Notes under the pieces: generated by a model | Told to the model about the DNA's origin: nothing | What the model saw: only the letters and a program-made list of their open reading frames with translations | Database searches by the model: none | NCBI GenBank assembly: GCA_036426205.1 | Contig: WSYH01001913.1 | Location: 38,101-102,100 of the forward strand | Length of the DNA: 64,000 nucleotides | Reading direction: 5' to 3' | Source of the DNA: Ascaphus truei | Taxonomy: Eukaryota; Chordata; Amphibia; Anura; Ascaphidae | Program-made: the position numbers and the translations under genes | Shown: in pieces, positions 45,441 through 59,779 of the stretch | How the letters are laid out: every line of letters starts with the position of its first letter | Position numbering within the stretch: position 1 is the stretch's first letter

Positions 45441-46060
45441 TTTTACTTTATGTATATATTTTTATTCCATTGGTGAACAAAATAACAAAGCAACACATTA
45501 ATGTATCCTCTACTTAAATTGAAACCATGCTCACTGAGCCTCTTCCGTAGTCACTGCTACAGTGTTTACCCTACTGTATTTCACAGCCAGTACTTTGGTG
45601 AATAAAGCAAGTGATTGATGTGCTTATGACATCTCACCATAGTTTCTATTTTGGCAGTGTTCTGAACTATGTACACTAGTACATAAGCCTTATGTATAAG
45701 CCTTATATCGTATAAGTATACGATAAGCCTTAATTATACCTCCATGATTTTTATTTTTAAACTACTAACTTAGGTGGTTAATAGAGTTTGTGGTCACTAC
45801 AACTGACACATGCAATGTCCTGCTAATTAATTTAGACTAGCAGCTACAGTAGACAGACTTGCTCCCAGGGGATACATTTTTCATTTTGTCACTGTATTAT
45901 ATTTACACTTTTGTACTGTACTAATTCCACATGTTGTAAACAGAATAGGTTGTTTTAATACAAACTTTATTTTATGGTACACTTTTTGTACTCGGACATA
46001 ATAAAAAAAAATCAATCTTTTTAATTGGTTTTCTCAGGGATAAACAAAATAAAAATATAA
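45441..46060. other. AT-rich, no gene recognised
   Basis: Possibly the rest of the Penelope-like remnant; no motif read. Confidence 0.4.
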
Positions 46061-46086
46061 CAGCGTTTCAAAGTGGTTTCTTCAGT
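46061..46086 (-). other. CTGAAGA...GAAACGC motif
   Basis: The minus strand reads ACTGAAGAAACCACTTTGAAACGCTG in outline (CTGAAGA, weak hairpin, GAAACGC). Third copy of the motif seen at 27100 and 42285, here about 0.6 kb from the Penelope RT scrap. Confidence 0.4.
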
Positions 46087-46119
46087 ATATGTGGTTTGCA
46101 CTTAAATCTAATCAGCTGT

Positions 46120-49100
46120 ATTTATACTAATTCCAGGAACTCCTTAACCCATGGGTCCTTTTTTAATTTTTCTTTACAAGGCAGAGTCGTTTGCCTATAC
46201 CTATAGAGACAAATGAAAGAATAGTGGGAAGAAAGAATAGAAAGAGATAAGAGGGAGAAGAGGGAGGAAAGTGGAAGGCCAGTGGGGTGGGGGGGGAGGG
46301 AGAGAGGGTACTTGTGGGGCCGGGACAAGAAGGGTAGGGGGAGAGGGATTAGTCCCCTCCCCCAATCCCCCCTGATCCCATCCACCAAGTCCCCAGCCAC
46401 AACAATCCCTGTTTTGGGGATCTATTCTTTCTTTTTATTTTGTTCCCAATTCTTAGTTTTGGGGCCATGGCTCCTATATCATATAGATTTGTTCAATTTT
46501 TTGTTTTGACCAAGTAGTGCTGAGAGTTGCTCCATGAGTAATGAGTCTTCCAAGCCGAACAACGAGCCGCCATAAGAATAAATTAGACTAATTTTCTCAG
46601 TGGAGTCTGAAGATCTTCAATAGGTCTGGCCAGAAGAAAAGTCAGCGGATTCAACTGTATTCTTACTTCTGTGAGGTCCTGAATCATATCCTCAATCATA
46701 AGCCAAAACTTGATGGATCTGCGGACGTCCACCAGATATGAGCCATATCTCCTCTCTGGCCACTTCCCCTCCAGCAAAGATCAGGAGTTCCAGGGAAGAT
46801 TTGGTTCAGCCTACTTGGGGATAAGTACCAGTGAAATAAAATGTTTTATATATTTTCTTTTGTTGTACAAATTGATGTTTTAGCTACCGATTCCCAGATA
46901 TCCTCACAATCGTCTTTATCTATTTCCATTGATGTTTTCTGCCCATTTTAACATGTAATTATGATTGGTGGCCGCTGCTGACGATGCTATTCCCGTATAT
47001 ATTTCCGAAATCAAACTCCTCTGGTATGAACCCTTTCTGCACAGCTTTTCAAATTTTGTTAGATTGGTACATTTTGTTCTTTGTGATATTGCTTGTAGAA
47101 AATGTCTGATCTGAAGAAAGCTGAAGATCGGAAGGTTTTGAGTTTGGTATTTCTTTTGAAGATCTTGATATGGCAGGATCTTACCTTTATCTACCAAATT
47201 GGCTGCTATGTTAATATTTAAATCTCTAAATTGTTTGAAATCCTTTGTAGAACAGCCCGGGGGAAACTCTGGGTTTCCTTATATGGGAGTTAATAGAGCC
47301 GGGAATCAGGACAAATTGTATTTTTCTTTATTTTTGGACCATATCTTCTAGGTACACTTCATTGCTCCCAGGCTGAGACCATCCACGAGCATCTCTCCTC
47401 CCCTCTGGGACCATAGAGCCGTTGAGAGGATGAGAGAGCTCACATAGGAGGACTTACTCCCCAGTCAGAAGCAAGTTGCTGGGTCGTTATTCCACATTAC
47501 TACTTGTTTTAGTTGGGCCACGTAATAATATTTGGTAATATCCGGGACTCCCAATCCTCAGCATTTCTTTGGTGCCAACATTATCGATCTTGCCACCCTC
47601 TGCCTTTTATCTTTCCATATAAATTAAAAGATCCGATTTTGGATATTTTTAAGGTCATATAGGGGGACATTTATTGGCAGGGTCTGGAGAAAGTACAGAA
47701 GCCTTGGAAGTACATTCATCTTAACTGTTGCTATTCATCCTAACCAAGATATCTGATACCCACTCCAACTCTGTAGGTCCTTTTTGATTTTTGCAAAAAG
47801 GGACGTAAAGTTACTTTGATAGAGAGATTGGTAGGAGCTCGTTATCTGTATTCCTAAATATTTAATATTCGAGGAGCTCCATTTATAATTGAAATTTGCT
47901 TGTAGCAACTTGATTTCTGGGGCTATAAGAGATAAGTTAAAGCCTCTGACTTATCATTGTTAATTTTGTACCCTGAGACTTTGCCAAATCGGCCTAATTG
48001 GGATTGCATGTTCGGGACGGATGTCAGTGGGTTGGCCAATGTTAATATAATATCATCTGCAAATAAAGACATTTTGTAACTTATTCCTCCAATTTCGATT
48101 ACTTTTATATTAGTTTCTTCTCTCGATTGATAATGCGAAAAGAAGCAGAGACAAAGGACAGCTCTGTCTGGTACCATTTGTAATTTTTATGGGTCTGAGT
48201 CTCTTCCCGGAAGCTTGACATACTGTATGCTGTGGGTGTCTTGTAAAGAGCTCTAACACCCTCCAAGAACGGGCCCCTAAATCCAAATTTTATCATTGTT
48301 TGGTCTAAAAAAGCCCACTTTATTCTGTTGAATGCTTTATCCGAGTCCAAGCTTAGTAGGATAGCCTTAGTACCTGTCAGGTGTACCTGGTCGATAATAT
48401 TTATAATCTTTCGGGTGTTGACTGAGGCCTGTCTTCCAGAGACACCACTTGGTCAATATGAATCAAACTCGGTAAAATTGGGTTCAGCCTATTTGCCAAA
48501 ATGTTACTAGAAATTTTTACATCTGAATTGAGTAGAGATATATGCCAATAATTGCCACATTGGAGTTGGCCTCTTCCTTCTTTATGTATAATAGCCAGGT
48601 TGGCTATGACATTAATGTTGGGATGGCCCCCCCTTCCATAAATGAGTTAAAGACTTCAAGCATAAACGGGGACAGCACCATCTTAAATTTCTTATAGTAC
48701 TGATTGGAGAAGCCATCTGGACCTGGCGTTTTATTAATTTTCAATTGTTTGATGGCATCTGAATGTTCTTCCTGAGATATTCTCTTGTTTAGTCTTTGAA
48801 AATCCTTTTCTGATTACACTTTTCCAGATACTCAGATATTGCTGCTGATCCAGTATGAACATTTTGAGGAGAGTTTAAATAATATAATTTAGTATAAAAA
48901 TCTGGGAACTCTTTTTCGTCAAATGTTTTAATTCCTAATTTGGTTCGCATTGTGGGAATTTGACCCTTAGAACCTCTTAGTTTATTAGCCAATAACCGAT
49001 CTGCTTTGTTGCCCTTATCGTAATAACGTTGGTTTGTCCACCTTAGTGCCTTTTCTACATCGTCTGTCTAGTTGGATCTGCTTAAATCCAGTCCTAGTTT

Positions 49101-49204
49101 TATCCAAAAGTTAAAATAGTTTTTTTGAGGGTTTGTTTTTATGTTCTTGTTCCAACAAGCTGAGTTTTTCAGAGAGTTCCTTCTATAATTTTTATTTAAC
49201 GCTT
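46120..49204 (-). pseudogene. L1-type LINE ORF2 remnant
   Basis: Minus-strand order: region before RT (TKLYYLNSPQNV near 48890), RT block DSDKAFNRIKWAFLDQTMIKFGF (48350-48280), LYKTPTA, catalytic SLFADDIILTL (near 48060), SGYKINNDKSEAL (near 47955) and C-terminal parts at 47197-46916 and 46777-46583. The FADD residues are intact, but many stops and shifts separate the blocks. The endonuclease is not seen, so the copy is 5' truncated near 49200. L1 or Tx1 clade; the exact lineage is open. Confidence 0.8.
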
Positions 49205-50112
49205 TTCTTATAAGACACTATGGATACAAGGGGGAAAAATGGGGATAAGGAGACAGGGGGAAGAAAAGGGGAGACAGAGAGAGGAGAGAGAAATAGTGGG
49301 CAATATATACGCCCTAAAATGGAATCCTTCATCGCCCTAAGGATGAGGATTGCGGGCCTAATGCCCTTGGGAGACATCCCTGAGCACTGCGCATGGGAGC
49401 CTTATTAAGGGAGAGTACAGAGTACTCCATATTTTAAATTTAACCAACCAAATGTCCAAGATTTTGGAACATTGAACAAGTATATAGAGAGATACACAAC
49501 CATATCAATAAACTTTGGCGCCCAGTCGATCTTTAAAAATAGCGGGAACCTAATGCTCTTAATCTCCTCACCGTCAGACAGACACAAATAGCAAACCACC
49601 ATGGGTCCTGCCTAAGGGGACCAAGGGTGGGGGTCTCTAACTTAAAATGATTTTGGTCTCCTACTCCTGTTAACACCTTCTAGGGGGTCATAGATGACCA
49701 GGATAGAAGAGGGGGTCCCAAGAGGCTGGGGGGGGGGAGGAGGCCATCCGCGGGACTGCAGAGGTAGGGGGGGAAGAGGAGGGATAGGCTCAGAAGAGGA
49801 TCAAATAGTGTTGCGTAGACCATTAGGAAGATCCTTATATATGGGGTGGTGAGCATCTTATACTAACGTTCGATTCAAATCCAAACCTGATCCCATTATG
49901 CCGGCACGGGGGGAACTCCCGGATCCTTCTGCATCAATTTCCTTTGCAGGGAGGGGGGAACAAGGGGACCTGAGGAAATTTTTGAGTTAAATTGACCTGT
50001 GGGAGGAGCCTCCGCGGTTTCGAGCTGTAGATCAATTCTCTCAGCCTATCAGGGTTTTTTCTTTAAAACCGATCAACTTGAGTGAAACTAAGATAGCCTA
50101 GATGGGGTCAAA

Positions 50113-50147
<35 letters not shown>

Positions 50148-50580
50148 CTATTTCTCCTCTTTATTCTCTCTCTCCTCTCTCCTCTCTTAGTTCCTTGAAT
50201 CAGCCCTCTTAATATATATTTCTATTCCAAATTAGGTCTTGCATCTTCAAACTGATATAATCTCATAAGAAACAGCTCACGTATTCTACAAATAGAATAC
50301 TGGAATAGTCTCAGATCTCCTTATTAATCCAACCTGTCATAGTCTCTTCGGTTGCATCAGCTAAAACCTACAGTTGTCAATAATCACTCAGTGTCACACT
50401 GAACAGGGCTTTTCTATAGAGGCAGCTGTACCCGTTACATAACTCTTCAATGTAATTGAACATACAATCAGATATAATATACTGTATATATGAAAGAAAG
50501 ATCAGACAATTACAGATGCAGCAATGAGTATCCGAACACTTGCCTTTGAAAATCTGGGGCAATGTCCCAGTAATGCTGCA
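49205..50580. other. No gene recognised; CT microsatellite
   Basis: Purine-rich tract 49220-49300, (CT)n at 50120-50190. Nothing else identified. Confidence 0.5.
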
Positions 50581-50584
50581 ACAT

Positions 50585-50660
50585 TTCAGTGACATTTCTG
50601 CAAACAGACTAATGGCCCATCGGATTAACACATTGCAGGGGTCCCTTGCAGTCTCATTCA
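50585..50660. repeat. Scrap related to the ends of P2
   Basis: CAGACTAATGGCCCATCGG and TTAACACATTGCAGGGGTCC resemble 14772-14816 and 24818-24852. Confidence 0.45.
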
Positions 50661-50975
50661 GTGAGGAGAGGAAGGAGTGTGAGGAGTGGTGGTGAGCAGA
50701 GGAGTGGTGAGCGGGGCAGTGGTGGGGAGGAGAACAGAAGGGCAGGTTCACAAGCAGGAACAGAGCAGAGTAGGAGGATGGGGAGGAGGAAAGGGGACAG
50801 AGAGACATGGCAAAGAAGAACGGAATGAACATGAAGGGAGATAAGGAGCTGTATCAAGGCCCACAGGATACTGATGCAGCTGAGAGGCAGAGGCTGGGAA
50901 TGTAGTTCTAATAGAACATATCATTGCCTGTTACAATGCAATTCTTAGAAAGGTGGCAGCAAAATCCACTACGGA

Positions 50976-51127
50976 TGTAGCAAGACTTACTGTCCCCTTA
51001 ACCCCGAGAAGGTGTGAGATTATAGCCGCATAAACACTTTGTTCACTGTGGCATGTCAAAAAACTGTAAATGCTGGGGATTTGCGATTGGTTTTGTGCAG
51101 CACAAGAAACAGTAAGTCTTGCTACAT
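50976..51127. mobile_element. Small MITE-like inverted repeat
   Basis: TGTAGCAAGACTTACTGT (50976-50993) and its complement (51109-51126) enclose about 115 bp. Confidence 0.6.
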
Positions 51128-51299
51128 ATGTACAGTAGGATTCATTTATTGCATACGGCAGATGGCTCATTGCACATTGCACAATATATTTGTCCAAGCA
51201 TGCAAGAAGTTCATGTGTTTCAATAGAAGATTCAATGTAGAAATGTCTCTCTTTAAACACTGTCTTTATATAATATCACCTTGTACTTTTAATTAATAG

Positions 51300-54200
51300 T
51301 AGCAGATTCACACTACTCAAAACACTATGCATTAAGCAAATGCGTCTCAGTCCATGTTTGCACAGACAAGGCAAGATGATACCTGCCTTCAGCTATGTTT
51401 TTTTATAATATATATTGTATCATTCATGATTGTAGACATAAGAGAGTAACCCTCTCCAAGATATACAGTATTAGTATATCGTTACGAAGTACCCATTCTA
51501 CGACATCAACCAAAAGTCTAGAAGAATTATATTCGACAAAACCTAAGAATTTATTGTTGCTTTATTAGAATAGCATGTACCCGGGATGAGGGGCAGGTAC
51601 TCGGCACTAGACACGTCATGGAATGGTATGTTCAATTATGGAACCTTTCGAAGGAGAAAGAGATTGAATTGACCTTTTCCTAACTGATCTCTTCGATATG
51701 CTCCCATTTGACTAACTGCCCCTACCCATGTTCCTGACCCTATCTGAGTATGTTGCCCAGTACAACTACCGGTGCTGACCAACTAACTCCAAAAATAAGA
51801 TGAAACTCCACCTCAACTACATGATCGACTTCATCACCTGCTACAATGGGTTGCTGCCACTCAATTTTAAGCCTCTGCCTGTAGACACTAAGGTTCATTC
51901 AATTTTACATAGAACTGTCTTTCCCAAATGACCCGCATATGCATCCCATAGAACATGGTTTCATTAATTGAGTGCAACATAACGCAATGCACTATTAAAT
52001 TAATGCAATACTCAAATGTTCTTAAAAATGGATAGTGTTTTTTTATTTTTCAACTTCTACCGGGCTGGCTTAGGACAGCAGCAGCAAGCTGGCTCTAGTA
52101 TTCATGGAAAAGGGTACATCATTCCATGGCACAAGATTGAGTACATGGTCTCTGAAATGATGAGAGAGTGAGATCATTGTGTGAGGCAATGCCATTTGCA
52201 TCCGCTTTTATGCCCAGTCTCACTGATATCATTTGGTATTGGGCGGGACATGTTGGAAATGTGGCAAAAGTGGGCATATACTTTACCTGTCAATTTCCAT
52301 GATTAATTTAGCAGCATTTATGTAGACACAATACACATTGAATACACAAGCAAGTAGCTGGGATGTACAGGTACAGGTATGTTCATCTGGATTTTTGTGT
52401 TGGTTGGTCAGTTCTAGTAATGGTATTGGTATTGAGGCAGGCATTCAGGCTGGAGATGATAAGCGGTAGGTGGCACATTGGAGGGACCAGTTCTGGAAGT
52501 TTCATTATTCAATCTGTTGGTCCCGATATTTCTCCTTCGGAAGTTGCCAGGATCAAACATACCAGCTCAAAATGGGTTCAGTAACCAGCAGACTCCTTTC
52601 CGGGATGTGGAAGTGTTCTAATAAAGCAATCATTCAAACTTCAGTGTCTTACAGAATTCTTCTATCCTTACTGGTTTGGTGATTTTTTTAAATATTGATA
52701 CTTGTCAATAATATACTCATAGATCTCAGACAGAGTTGCCTTCTTATCTGACCCAACTTCAATTGCAGAATATATCATATATGCATAGCTACAAGCTGGT
52801 CTTTTGCCACACAGAGATGCCATCATCTACCATACAGTACAGAACCAGAAAGGAAGTTAATGTGAAATACATAGTAGTTAGATACAGTATTGACAGTACA
52901 AGGTCATTTAAAAAAGAAACATACTGTACAGTACATATATTTTATCTGGTCTTTTAGACACCTGCTTTCAGACATTAAGCTGCACTGTTCAGTTCGGTAG
53001 CATTCAGAGTCCCAAAGGCAAATAAATTCAGTTTGTCATCTGGCAGACACGCACTTAACTGCAACCACACAAATAATAATTCCGCCTGACCAAATATTCA
53101 GCTGACTAGGGTTGTAGGCTTCTTTGGTGCACCTTACCACTTTATAATGCACAAACAGTAGGTTCATTGCCCCATCAGAAAGATACACTTCCAGGCTCCC
53201 TACTGAATATACAGTAAACGTAACCTCTAATATCTGCAAGGCTTTCCGTTTAGTGTTGTTTTTACTCCAACTACCGCTCTGGTCACTGACATTCAAACTA
53301 TCTGTTACCCAGACTGTTAGACTGATTAATTTTCTGCTGCTCTGTTACTACACCATCATCCTGGCTGCTTTCTAAACAAACAAGCATACATGTAGCCTGA
53401 CATAATTCTATAGGAGATATAAAGTATCTCTGCAAACTCTAAACTGCCCCACAGTTATGCATACAACCTGACTGAGGTTATAGATATATTTTCTTTTATC
53501 TCTTGGAATGTACCTTTAAGACTACTTTAGATATATTCCTTTAAACTATTTTTAACATCCCCACAGTATTTTATTTGTTGTTACCAATAAAGTTGAATTT
53601 TATGCTCTAATCACATTGCTTACCAGATAGTGTTAGGGGACTTTTTCCACTATTCATTACAACTATTTATCCATGTTACACCATTATTGTATGTCTTATG
53701 ATACGTGTGTGCATAGTGCTATTAAGTTCTTCATTCTACCTCAACTAGAGATTTATATTTTTGTACTTTTGGGTAACTGAGTGCACCCTACCCAGCTCTC
53801 CAACTCTGCAGAACTCCCTGGTTAGGACTTTTGTTGCTTTTGCTTATACTGTACCTCTACCACTTTTACTCATGTTGAGTGGGTATCACCTCTCTTTTTT
53901 TGCTAACATATGATCCATCATAATTTGATCATGTTTAACATTGACATTACACACAGCTTATTCTGAGTAGTTGAAAAAAATCTGTGTCTCACCTGTTACA
54001 CGGAGCTGTAATACAGTAATTGAGTTTCATCATATGGTAGTTGTTCACTATAAGAAGGATTACTTTCTACAATGCTTGAAATAGACATCTGAACAGTGGG
54101 TTCATAGTGCACTGCAAATGTGTGACCTTCTGAGATTGATACTGTTGATGAAACATAAAAAGATTAAGCATTTCCTGCTTATAATTTTGGATAAGCTGAT

Positions 54201-57200
54201 CAGAGAAATGGTCTGATATTGCGTACATCATTTGAAATTGTACAATAATATTTTTGTTATAATGTAAAAATCGTTTAGGATTGAACATGCTTTACCAGAT
54301 TTGGATACTGTTTGTGGCTGAGGCTGAAAAACAAGACCACAATCGGCATGTAAGAGTAGCTGTTTGTTGCTCTGATATGTATTTGGCTTTTGGCATTTCT
54401 TTATATTGTCAGCTGGTCTTCCATCCATGCTTACAAACCAGTAACGTAAGGTCACAGTGTTTTATACGCACAGGAATGGCAATTACAAACCTTGTCACAC
54501 TAATTAACCACTCACAATGTACAGAGTGATTCACTTGACTGTTCTGTTTCATTGACACAAATTCACTCCAGAACCGAAGAATTAGGATCGCTTGTGTTCT
54601 CACTACATTTGTGCTAACAATAAAAGGTAAGAGTGCATTAATAAATTCCAACATAAATTAGAGACAAGCGCACTGATTGGACTATTCAACTAAGAAACAT
54701 GTCATCATCTTCTGTTGGTGTGAATACAAAAAAATCTAAGTAAATAGCCCGCTGTGAATCCTGAAATATAACACTTTCTTTTCTGTGAGTCATGTATTTG
54801 AAAATGTATTTAACTACATTTATTTTTCAATATAAATTGTTTGACATAATTTTAGAGTGTAGTGTCTTCTTGTTTCTATGAACAAACACACAGTAGAAAA
54901 CAAATTGTAACTTTTTTATACAAAAAAAAATCTTAGATAGTGACCTAAAGGTTTTTATTACTAACATCAATGAACTTAATTAGGAAAATTATATTTATTG
55001 TTTTTTGAGAATTAAAAGGAGCTTTTTGTTATAACTAATATGCCCAAATTAAAGCCCTTTCCTACTTTTTGCTTGTCTATTAATTGCTGTGGTGTACCTT
55101 TCGTAAGCTGGAATTTGGTTTTCAATACATTCTGAAACCTGGAGCTAGATGAATATTCTGCTACTATTTTCGGAATTATTATTAATAAAGTGCAATGTTT
55201 GCTAGATTGCTAACTTCCTTGTCACTATTTAGTATCACCCCCTTATTGTCAGACACATTACATGTATTAATACATTTCTAAAAATCTTTAAATCATTCTT
55301 TAGAAGTAAACCAAGATTAGTGCATAAGTTGAATATCACATTACATTAAATATTTGTAAAATATATTTTGAAATACATGAATGCTGAAGAAAAAATGATT
55401 GATTAGTTTAAAATAATGTTGTATGATTTAAAGAAAAGATGATTATACTTTATTACAATGTGTAAAACATAGTATCTACTGTACTATCGAAGCAAATTCA
55501 TACTGTTAAGGAGACATCCTTTTTGCTTCTCCTTCTCCATTTTTAATGTTAGCTGCCTGCTGCTTATTTTCCACTCAGTTCTCTGAATGGCTTATTAATG
55601 TGGTCTAGGGGGAGACTGTTAGAAATGGCACAATGAATCAAGGGATTTTCCTTCAACATCCAAATGACATACAGCAGCAAGAGAATTAAACAGATGACTA
55701 ACCAGTGCCCTTTTGTCTGCAGATGAAGACTGTATTGCCAATTTGTAAACCAGAGACTGACATTTGGGTGGATTAAACCATCCTGTTATTGTGCTGCTAG
55801 TTTCTAATCATTAGTGCTTTCTTGATCTCAAGTGTCTCAGTCAAGTGCCTTCTCAGAATCTTGTTTGCTAAAGCCTTCAACTGAGCTTTTTCTATAAACA
55901 TTTATCCATGGAGAAGTTCCAACACTGACTGATGAGAATAGCTGGCTTCTAGGTATTTAATTAAAACATTAAGCAGAAAAAAAGCTTTAGTGTCAACATT
56001 CACAAGTACCTTACCATTGCTGAGGGTTGCTATAATTGAGTTTTCCAGCAAATGCTTTTTTTCCTTTCCGAGAGCTGTGGTAGCTTGAGGTTCACTTTGC
56101 CTCATGCTGTTTGTTGTGGCTTTGAGACTATACCTCATGCTGTCATTCGCCTGCTTTTCTCAATTTGGTTGTTAGCTTTATTTCTAAAATCAAGATTGGA
56201 TGGTAAGAAAAGGTTTTAATAAAGAGAAGAAAGTGATTTGTTTAACATTGAAAATTCTTTTTTTTTACCAAGTATTCCACCAAACTCTGTAACCATGGCA
56301 TTAATTGGTACTAATATGCCACTGCTTTTTATTTGTGATCCTACATATTTTATACATTACCACTGTCATATTGGAAAACAAAAAAGCCATTAGGACCATA
56401 TTTATTACACAGGGTTATGCCATAAGAATCCTTCCAGGGCTGGAAGACATCTTCCGGTCCCTCTAAGTTATTGGGTTGGTGGGTGTCTCCTGGCATGGAA
56501 AGTTGTCTAATGGCATAGCGCCATTTAATAAACATGGGATTTACAGTAATATAAAAGTGTATCAACTTGTCTGTATTTTTTTAAATTGTCTTTTAATATT
56601 TGTTGAAATGAGTACTACGTTTGTATTTAACCTGATTAGTTTATCTTTAAAATCAATCATACTTGCAGTATTTTTAATTGCACTTTTTTAATGCCACTTT
56701 TAATAAAACTAATAGTAAAACAAAATGTTCTGAGTATGAATTGTTCATTGCCCTATGCCATATACCTTTCCTTCAGTTATCCATTTTCTATTCATAAAAT
56801 GTTAAAAAAATTTAATTGAGGTATTTATTAAACAACCAAACTACACATCTTGAAACATGTTTTCCATATTTTCTCTTCTTTTTAATCTGAAAGCTTAAAA
56901 TGTACATAAATAAGACATGAATTAAATAGTATATGTACCCCCTACGAGAGATGGGTGAACGTGTCCAAATCCGATCTGTCTATTTTCTGCAGATTCTTCA
57001 TCAAAATCCATATATAACTGCAGGCAATTTGGATGCTCACATATCATGGTGGATTCTCCTGGATCGGCAATCACATTCCTTCCATGTGTGCATTGTTAAA
57101 TCGAAAATCAGATTTTAAATTAATTTTGATTGTGCTTTTTGCCAAATTCAAATCTGTGTGTATCCACTTAGCCCCTCACATGTCCTGCCTGTTATCATAC

Positions 57201-57220
57201 TTGTGATTGTTATGGAATGT
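51300..57220. other. Repeat-poor DNA with no recognisable gene
   Basis: AT-rich and without clear transposon or coding signals; open frames are short and unsupported. It could be intergenic or intronic. 55590-55900 has mixed composition and could be a conserved noncoding element, which cannot be judged here. Confidence 0.5.
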
Positions 57221-58560
57221 ATAGGCTGTGTGGGTATGCAGGTTGTAATCTTTAAGGTGGGAGAAAGGGTCTCAGGAAAGGCAGCAGGCAGGGCTAGCAG
57301 CTGTAGTCAGGGAGAGTGAGAGAGATGAGAGAGTTTTCTTTTTTTTCTTATAGAGTGGTGGCAGGAGCAGTTGCTCTTCTGATGTACCTCAATTGAGACT
57401 GAGGAGGGATTTTTCAGGCTTGGTTACCGGTGCACGTGAAGCAGTAAGGGCTGCAGTAGATTTATTTTCTGCCTTTTGTGAGCACCAGCCATAGGAGTAA
57501 CCATAATACTGTGGTGGAACCCCATGTTGTATGCTTGCCTAAGGCCTATTTTATCTAGTTATCATTAGGATATTACTCATCTGTCCTACTCACGACAGAA
57601 TGAGCAAAAATAAACCAGACAAATACATATGAAACCCAGATCAATGCACAAAAAACATAAAGTGCAGTAAATAATGGGGGTGAGAATACAATAATCCAAA
57701 AGGGGGGATAACAAACTGAGCACCCCGCCGGACACCCACTGAGAGCCAAACTCTGAAACTGTCCCTGTGGATTTGGCGTGGGTGTATTCTGTCTGGATAC
57801 AGGAATGCACCAGTGCCGGCAACATTGCCACAATGTTCCTTGGGAATTCGCCTTCCAGACACTGCTTCCTGGTATTAGAAATATCAAGCTTGGCTAATGG
57901 CATGAGAAGGCTGGTGAGGCGGCCGCTATGCTTATTGCTCTGGGACAGGTTATAACTAAAAATAAATAAATGGGGGAAAGTGTAGATAGAACTATAGGAG
58001 AAGGTCCCTCAAGTGGGATACAGGCCTGCAGTCTGGCACATGCAAAATAAATTTGATAGGGAATGAAGTAGGCCAAGTACTCTCCTAATTTCAGTGCACC
58101 ATGGAGGATTCTCCAACATATATCCACGGTGGGGTTGGGAAGTGATTCTGAATAGAGTTCCCTCCACCTCCACAAGGTTAAGGCATTGCACTATATGGAG
58201 CACGAGAGAGTAAAGCCCCTTTCTCGGCATGCCACAGAAACATGCTTGGGACACGTCTTCCAAACTACTTAACTAGAGGAACATGAGGAGGTTTCCGTGG
58301 CTTTGGTCCCAAACAAAGATCCGGAGAGTTGTGGGTGAAGGGTGAGTCTGGTTCTTTGGTCTGCAATACTCCCTTGATGAAGGTGTATGAGTTGATGGAA
58401 ATTGCATCCTTTATCTCTTGGATCAGATAGCGAGGGATGCAGCAGAGTGTATACCCATATGCAGAGCTGCTTACAGATTTCCTGGGGGCCAGAAATAGAG
58501 CTTTGACAAACCCCAGTGCCCCGTAAACCCCCATTTCACACCTCACGAGATCCCTTCTTT
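57221..58560. other. Unassigned, possibly retroelement-derived
   Basis: 57240-57400 (GAGAGTGAGAGAGATGAGAG, T-rich tract, TTATAGAGTGGTGGCAG) resembles the LTR-like part at 26180-26580 in style. Minus-strand frames at 57890-58550 are broken and not recognised. Confidence 0.3.
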
Positions 58561-58779
58561 ATTTCCCCACTCTTCCCATGCATTTCTCTCCCCCGTCTCC
58601 CTCTTACTTCCTCTCTTCCTCACTCACTAAACACCTCACTCCCTCTCTTACACCCCTCTCTCCTCTCACCCCCCTCCATAAATTAACACACTTTTACGCA
58701 ATCCTGCATCCTCCATCCCCCTTCCTCACACACATTCCCTCCCCCTGACCACACACATGATCCCAGCCATAATAATTAC

Positions 58780-59240
58780 GCCCCCAAATACATACACCTA
58801 CCCTATCCCGCAGTACATATAAAACCCTACCCCCCAAATACATACAAAAAAACCACTACCCAAATACATACAACTCCCCAAAATACATACAACCCTGACC
58901 CCTCAAATGCATACATAAAAACCCCTCCATCCCACAAATACATGCAAAAAAATACCCCCAAAATATATACAAAAAAACTCCACCGCCCAAATACATACAA
59001 CTCCCCAAAATACATACAACTCCCATCCCTCAAATACATACATAAAAACACCTCCATCCCACAAATACATGCAAAAAAATACCCCTATAAATACATGTAT
59101 GAAAAAAACACCCTCAAATCCAAATACATACATTACAAAAAGACTCCCAAATACATGCAGACCCTCCCCAAATACATACAAACCCTCCCACGCCTGAAAT
59201 AGATAGAACCCCCCAAATATATACAAACAAGAACCTCCAC
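58780..59240. repeat. AATACATAC minisatellite with higher-order period
   Basis: Units CAAATACATACAACTCCCC and variants; a larger block repeats with a 127-bp offset (58861 against 58988). Confidence 0.8.
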
Positions 59241-59779
59241 CCCCCAAATACATACATAATGCTCAGGCTCTCCCCAGCTGGGATAGTGAGGGAGGCCCAC
59301 AGCAGGCAAGAGCCATGGCTCCCTGCTCAACACTAATTCCAGCTGCAAGTCATCTCGTTGCTGTCGAGCCCCACCTCTCCCCACCTGTGGGGTTCCCTCA
59401 CTGACAGTAACACTGTCCCACACTGAGCTTCTGATGCCGGTGCATGCCAGCCTCTCTCATGCTGGTGTGCTCTTGAAGCTGGGCCCGGCGGTCATCGATG
59501 TCTATCAGGCCTGGTATACTTTTGTCCCAGTTCTCCCCCTCTCTCTGCGGCCCTGCCCATATGTTGCTAAAGCAAGTCAACCTCTACCCAGTCCCATCAC
59601 CTGTAGTCCAAGAGATCTCTGACTGCATACTGCATATTAGAACTCCAAACTCCAAGCCCCCATCATACATCAGCAAGAAAGTCGCCCCTTGCAACCACCT
59701 TTCCTGGCCACAAAACCATGCTCTATGCCTTCGGTAGGTCTCGGTAATATGCCGGAATCACTGAGAGGTTTTATCTAAA

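Noticed and set aside
53036..53296. 86-codon minus-strand frame
   Set aside because: No domain, signal peptide or splice context; consistent with chance in AT-rich DNA.
55902..56138. 78-codon minus-strand frame
   Set aside because: No recognisable domain and no splice context; could be chance.
57890..58550. Possible LINE C-terminal cysteine region on the minus strand
   Set aside because: Scattered Cys residues fall in different frames and no catalytic or conserved block could be read.
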